The notes beneath the pieces are model-generated. The model did no database searches. It had not been told where the DNA came from and saw nothing but the letters and a program-made list of their open reading frames with translations. This document shows positions 60,092 through 64,000 of a stretch of 64,000 nt of DNA, in pieces; the first letter of the stretch is position 1, and each line of letters opens with the position of its first letter. The position numbers were made by a program, and so were the translations under genes. Source of the stretch: UJ101 sp965262705 (GTDB lineage: Bacteria; Bacteroidota; Bacteroidia; Flavobacteriales; UJ101); assembly GCA_965262705.1 (NCBI GenBank), contig OZ253556.1, positions 310,001-374,000 of the forward strand, written 5' to 3'.

Positions 60092-61396
60092 CTAAAAATT
60101 AAGCGTAACATCTATTCGAAAACGGTTTCCCGATCGGGTAAAATCAGGATGCACTCCGCTTAATCCTTTTATTTCTTCTGTAAGGAACCAGCGTGCCCGC
60201 AGGTTCATAAATTTACTTAACCAATAGGCGGCATCAGCTTCCCACCCCTTTATATTAGATGAAGCCCATCGTGAAGCATCATCCCGCGAGAAATAATCCA
60301 TGACTGCATATTTCTCCAAATAGAAGTAGGATATTCCCAGCTTTAAGCCCTTAGGATTGTTCCATTCACCTAAGGAAATCGTTCCGATAAACCCCGTTTT
60401 TTGGTTCGTAAAATCGGTTGCTGTTTTATCATCATACGCATCCAAACCAGTAAAAGAATCCCTGCCATGCGCATCTTTGATAGTATGGGAAACAGGATTT
60501 ATCTTATAATCTTTTAAATTATAGTAATAGTCTGCCATAAAAGTTAGATGTTTGAACTTTTTAAACTGCAGTTTTGCCTGTGCAAGGAATAGGGAATAAT
60601 CAGGGGCAAGATCACACTGATGATACACAACAGGATCGGTCCCGCTTGGGTATGAGGCATAATTAATATAGCGCGTAGGCAGATGATTGGCAAAAATCAA
60701 TCCTTGACTTATTGAGAAGTTTGAATAATCTCCACCCTTCATAGCCAATTGATACCCGTATATTTTACCATGTTCTTCTAAAGAAATGTTACTACCCTCA
60801 TAAAGTTCGTCAAAATAAGCTGCTTTTACCGTTAGATTAAGATGACTTTTTAACGGATAATTCATCCCGGCAGAAATACCATCATGGGTCGGTACATCAA
60901 ACTGCGCTCCTTTTTGATTCTTCCATATAGCACTTTGCCGCCCGATTTTAAATATATATTTCCCAGTTTTAATATCAAGAGAGAGTTGATCTAAAATAAG
61001 ATTGAACTTTTCTTCGGTTTGCGCGCCGAAATCTACAAAATCCCATTGCTTATGCCCCGTTCTGATACGAGCATGTAATGCAAATGCTTTGGATAATTGC
61101 GTGTCCATATTCAAGTAAAAGCGATAGCGACTCCGATAACGATCGTGTAACTTTCCGTCAATTCTTTGTTGATTATAGTCTAGTTCTGCCAGCCTTAAGG
61201 TCATGTTTCCGCTAAATTTTATCTGTTTGATTAAGTTTTTTGCCTCTTGCATAAATTTAGGGCTATGAAAATAACGATTATGATTTTTTAAACCCGCAGA
61301 GGAAACTATCGTATCGTTATCCGCAACGGTCTGCGCTTGTGTACTAAGGTTAAAAAATAAACTTATTTCAATGCTTAGAAAAATTATTCTTTTCAT
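60092..61396 (-). CDS. Putative outer-membrane porin
   Basis: A 434-residue protein with a signal peptide (ending TQAQ) and a run of amphipathic beta strands with frequent Tyr/Arg alternation ('RYRSRYRFYLNMDTQ', 'ALHARIRTGHKQWDF'), ending in FRIDVTLNF with a terminal Phe, as expected for a barrel inserted by BAM. It is 63 bp downstream of the TonB receptor gene and most likely in one operon with it. Cargo unknown. Confidence 0.72.
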   Translation of the reverse strand: MKRIIFLSIEISLFFNLSTQAQTVADNDTIVSSAGLKNHNRYFHSPKFMQEAKNLIKQIKFSGNMTLRLAELDYNQQRIDGKLHDRYRSRYRFYLNMDTQLSKAFALHARIRTGHKQWDFVDFGAQTEEKFNLILDQLSLDIKTGKYIFKIGRQSAIWKNQKGAQFDVPTHDGISAGMNYPLKSHLNLTVKAAYFDELYEGSNISLEEHGKIYGYQLAMKGGDYSNFSISQGLIFANHLPTRYINYASYPSGTDPVVYHQCDLAPDYSLFLAQAKLQFKKFKHLTFMADYYYNLKDYKINPVSHTIKDAHGRDSFTGLDAYDDKTATDFTNQKTGFIGTISLGEWNNPKGLKLGISYFYLEKYAVMDYFSRDDASRWASSNIKGWEADAAYWLSKFMNLRARWFLTEEIKGLSGVHPDFTRSGNRFRIDVTLNF

Positions 61397-61459
61397 ATCT
61401 ACTTAACTTAGAAGATAGAGAATCGCTAGTTAGCACATAAAAAATATACTAACTCCAGT

Positions 61460-63937
61460 TTATAGATTGCCAATTTCTATTCCAATAAAAAAGGTTCTGG
61501 GGCGCGAAGGGCCATATATAAAAGCAGAGTCTCTGTCAGGACCATAATCCCAATCTTTCTGGTAACTATTAAAAATATTTTGAATGCCCCCAATCAGACT
61601 CATCGAATAATCTCCCTTCAGGCGAAAATGATAATCAATTTTGGTATTAAGTTCAAAAAACTCCGGGCTGTCAAAAAAACCAGCATCTCCCGGATTCCCT
61701 CCTTTGAGTTCAAAATGTCCTCCACCGGCATAGGGCACAACCATAGAGCCGGTATAAGCGCCTGAGAGATCTATATCAATATGGCCTGATGCTTTATAAT
61801 TTGCCGTGAAATAACCATATAGATTAGGCGTTCTTAGAATTTTTTTGGTACTTGAACTCCCAATGAGTTGAAAGTCGTCCGGTGCTTCTAGAATTTCTTC
61901 CGGCTCATCATAGCGGGCGGTTTGCAAAGTAAATCCCAACTGCGTTTGAAACTTTGAATAAAAAGAATTATCTATTCTTAAATTAATTCCTGAAACATAA
62001 CTCCCGCTTCCGTTACGCTTTTCTACTAATTGGTATTTTTCTGTATTGTCTATTGCTTCATTAACAAACGCATCATTTATTTTGGTATAAAATCCCTCCA
62101 GAAGAACTTCCATATAGGAATTAGGTGTAATATGATCCCAGTTAATAGAAGCCGTAAAAGCGTCAGAAGTTTCTGGTTTTAAATCACTGCCCAACATGAT
62201 AAAGGATTGTGTACCCCCCACTTGTTCCACGTGCAAATCTTCGTCAAATGCCTGCGGCGCTCTAAAACCTCTGGCATACGAGGTTCTTAACCGCCAATGA
62301 TCGGAAATCGAATAAAGTAAGTTTACACGAGGATTAAACACCCCTTTAGAATAATCAGTTTTTTTATTTTCATCATCAAGAGTATATAAGCCGTCAATGT
62401 TTATTACATCTAAACGAGCACCCAAAGAAGTAGTTAAATTTTCTATGGGATGAAAAGTAAACTGCGAGTACATTCCCGTAGTATACACTTTTTGGTCAGT
62501 CAATCTTCCATATTGGGGCATTTCATCTTCTACTTTTTCATACTTTGTTTCAACTCCTGAAACTAAAGCCGCCCCTAAAGCAAATTTTTTGTTCCATTGG
62601 ACTCCGCCAATAATCGAAACATCATCAGTCATGCCATAAGCATCAGTGGCATCCAAATCATCAAAAAAAGTTTGAATATCTTCAGTTTCCTTGACATCAT
62701 CTCTTCCTCCAAAAAAAGCGTCGTAACCGCCGCCGCCGTAGTAGCTTTTTCGATTCACGACCTGCCCTGAAATATACGCAGAATAATTATTCATATGATT
62801 TTTTGAAGCTAATTCATAGCTCAACTGCCCGCCATAAATGTTATGGTCTAATTGCTCGGTAATGGTCGTTTGATGAGCGGGAAAATCAAATTTATCGCCC
62901 CCTCTCCTAAATTCATTGATAAAATGACCTTCCAACTTTACTTTGCTTCGATCACCAGGTTTATAATACGACTTAAATCCAAAGGAATTATTAGTAATTT
63001 TAGGAATTTCAGAGTATTCATCTCCGCCTACACCATCTTCATCATCGTTGATATTATCCGAATCACCATTCGCATCCCACCAATTTCGTCTGCGAAAATT
63101 TCCAAAAAAATAACTTCCTAAGGTGTTGTCATCATTTGCAACAGAAGCGGCAAAAGAGACGGTATTATCCGGCCGTTCTCCGTCTAGCAGAGCGGTATTC
63201 GTTTTGAGTTGAAATCCGTTAATGACAGGGTCCCGAGTAATGATGTTAACCGTCCCTGCGATGGCGTTTCCTCCATGAAGAGAAGAGCCCCCACCGCTTA
63301 CCACCTCTATCCTGTCAACCATAACAGAGGGTATTTGATCTAAGCCATATATGCCTGCCAGGGCACTGAAAATAGGACGGCTGTCTATCAAAATCTGTGA
63401 GTAACCTCCTCCTAAACCATTCATCCTTAATTGATTAAATCCACAATTTTGACAATTATCTTCATATCTTAAACCGGGCTGAAAGCTAATGCCTTCTCCT
63501 AAACTAACCGCTTGCACCTGATCAAAGGTTTGTCTCCCGATAATATTTACCAAAATTGGGGATTTCTTTCGATTAATTCGCTCTCGAGAACCGGTTACTA
63601 CTACCTCATCAATTTTATTATACATTGCGTTAAATTTTAACAGATACTCAAGCGAATAGGTCTTGTATGTTTTAAAAGAAATACTTTTTGTAACTGTTTT
63701 GTAACGCTCCTTTTCTGCCCTCACTTTATACTCACCGAGAGGAATATTTTCTAATGTATAACTCCCTTTTGAATCCGTTTTTGAAGTAAGATTAAATGTA
63801 TCTGAGTAAAGTTTTATTTGAACATTCTCTAAGGGATTTTTATTTTTATCCGTTACTTTCCCTTTTAACGTAACGCTTTGGGCATGTATTTTTAAAAATA
63901 AACACAATGCCGTTGATAAAATAATTACTTTTTTCAT
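61460..63937 (-). CDS. TonB-dependent receptor with CQNCG plug motif
   Basis: 825 residues: signal peptide (ending IHAQ), carboxypeptidase-like domain (VTLKGKVTDKNKNPLENVQ), plug with 'LRYEDNCQNCGFNQLRMNGLGGGYSQILIDSRPIF' and 'VEVVSGGGSSLHGGNAIAGTVNIITRD', then a barrel. The Cys pair CQNC in the plug is typical of one Bacteroidota receptor group whose ligand I cannot name; a metal chelate or cobalamin-like ligand is possible. An operon with the porin is likely. Confidence 0.88.
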   Translation of the reverse strand: MKKVIILSTALCLFLKIHAQSVTLKGKVTDKNKNPLENVQIKLYSDTFNLTSKTDSKGSYTLENIPLGEYKVRAEKERYKTVTKSISFKTYKTYSLEYLLKFNAMYNKIDEVVVTGSRERINRKKSPILVNIIGRQTFDQVQAVSLGEGISFQPGLRYEDNCQNCGFNQLRMNGLGGGYSQILIDSRPIFSALAGIYGLDQIPSVMVDRIEVVSGGGSSLHGGNAIAGTVNIITRDPVINGFQLKTNTALLDGERPDNTVSFAASVANDDNTLGSYFFGNFRRRNWWDANGDSDNINDDEDGVGGDEYSEIPKITNNSFGFKSYYKPGDRSKVKLEGHFINEFRRGGDKFDFPAHQTTITEQLDHNIYGGQLSYELASKNHMNNYSAYISGQVVNRKSYYGGGGYDAFFGGRDDVKETEDIQTFFDDLDATDAYGMTDDVSIIGGVQWNKKFALGAALVSGVETKYEKVEDEMPQYGRLTDQKVYTTGMYSQFTFHPIENLTTSLGARLDVINIDGLYTLDDENKKTDYSKGVFNPRVNLLYSISDHWRLRTSYARGFRAPQAFDEDLHVEQVGGTQSFIMLGSDLKPETSDAFTASINWDHITPNSYMEVLLEGFYTKINDAFVNEAIDNTEKYQLVEKRNGSGSYVSGINLRIDNSFYSKFQTQLGFTLQTARYDEPEEILEAPDDFQLIGSSSTKKILRTPNLYGYFTANYKASGHIDIDLSGAYTGSMVVPYAGGGHFELKGGNPGDAGFFDSPEFFELNTKIDYHFRLKGDYSMSLIGGIQNIFNSYQKDWDYGPDRDSAFIYGPSRPRTFFIGIEIGNL

Positions 63938-63964
63938 CTTATTATTGCTTTATAAATTATTCTG

Positions 63965-63972
63965 CAAAGCTA
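63965..63972 (-). promoter_or_regulatory. -7 promoter box of the CQNCG receptor gene
   Basis: On the minus strand TAGCTTTG fits TAnnTTTG, 27 bp before the start codon. The -33 region is cut short by the window edge and shows no TTG. Confidence 0.5.
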
Positions 63973-64000
63973 ATATTATATTTAGAATAAAAAAATTAAT

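Noticed and set aside
1..64000. tRNA or rRNA genes, integrase-type attachment sites, replication origin
   Set aside because: I saw no cloverleaf-like GC-rich stretches, no rRNA sequence, no integrase gene with flanking repeats and no cluster of DnaA-type boxes.

Overview
The window is a piece of a low-GC Bacteroidota chromosome, almost certainly a member of the Flavobacteriales. Four things point there. Several start regions carry the TAnnTTTG -7 box used by the Bacteroidota primary sigma factor. There are three large SusC-type and two SusD-type outer-membrane genes plus further TonB-dependent receptors. Many lipoproteins have an acidic run straight after the lipid-carrying Cys (CSDDDE, CGSDDD, CKSDDD), as in the lipoprotein export signal described in Capnocytophaga and Flavobacterium. 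The gene order DUF177-rpmF-fabH-accB-accC and the NagB/PIG-L fusion are also typical of the phylum. Genus cannot be fixed from sequence reading alone; the N-glycan locus suggests a host-associated life.

Layout. 1-2.6 kb: ferrous iron uptake (feoA, feoB and a 49-residue Cys-rich companion). 2.8-12.7 kb, minus strand: an N-glycan utilisation locus (SusC, SusD, a catalytically dead GH18-like lipoprotein, a DUF1735-LamG lipoprotein, an active-looking GH18 endoglycosidase, an Ig-like lipoprotein), split after susD by 15 tandem 23-bp repeats. 12.8-17.4 kb: HsdR-N domain protein, holA, an uncharacterised protein and uvrB. 18-26.3 kb, minus: a second SusC/SusD locus with a zinc metallopeptidase lipoprotein, a DUF4302 lipoprotein and an FN3-like lipoprotein, with a good promoter and a 20-bp-class palindrome upstream. 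26.5-30.4 kb, minus: an S41 peptidase and an ACR3-type transporter/FAD monooxygenase pair. 30.8-38 kb, plus: tail-specific protease, an orphan OppC-like permease, DUF177-rpmF and fabH-accB-accC. 38.3-43.3 kb, minus: deoC, Lrp/AsnC regulator, TauE/SafE-like membrane protein, fixH, nagB fusion. 43.9-46.2 kb: nnr and a broken IS5-family transposase. 46.6-51.6 kb, minus: pheT, a 4-TM protein and a PhoR/PhoB-like pair. 51.9-58.2 kb, plus: TonB receptor, beta-helix lipoprotein and two related Ig-repeat lipoproteins, one decayed. 58.5-64 kb: nadD, a thioredoxin-like protein, and a porin/TonB receptor pair.

The most striking non-coding feature is a dense family of miniature inverted-repeat elements (about 10 two-ended copies and about as many fragments in 64 kb) with ends GAGACCGTTGCA...TGCAACGGTCTC. 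The same end sequence lies beside the broken IS5-family transposase, so that IS type is the likely mobiliser. Two copies have perfect 5-bp target duplications. Copies fill nearly every long intergenic gap, supply the stop codons of two genes and sit between the nnr promoter and its start codon. Three further arrays of contiguous 21-23 bp repeats occur; one is a stack of five -7 promoter boxes in front of a lipoprotein gene.
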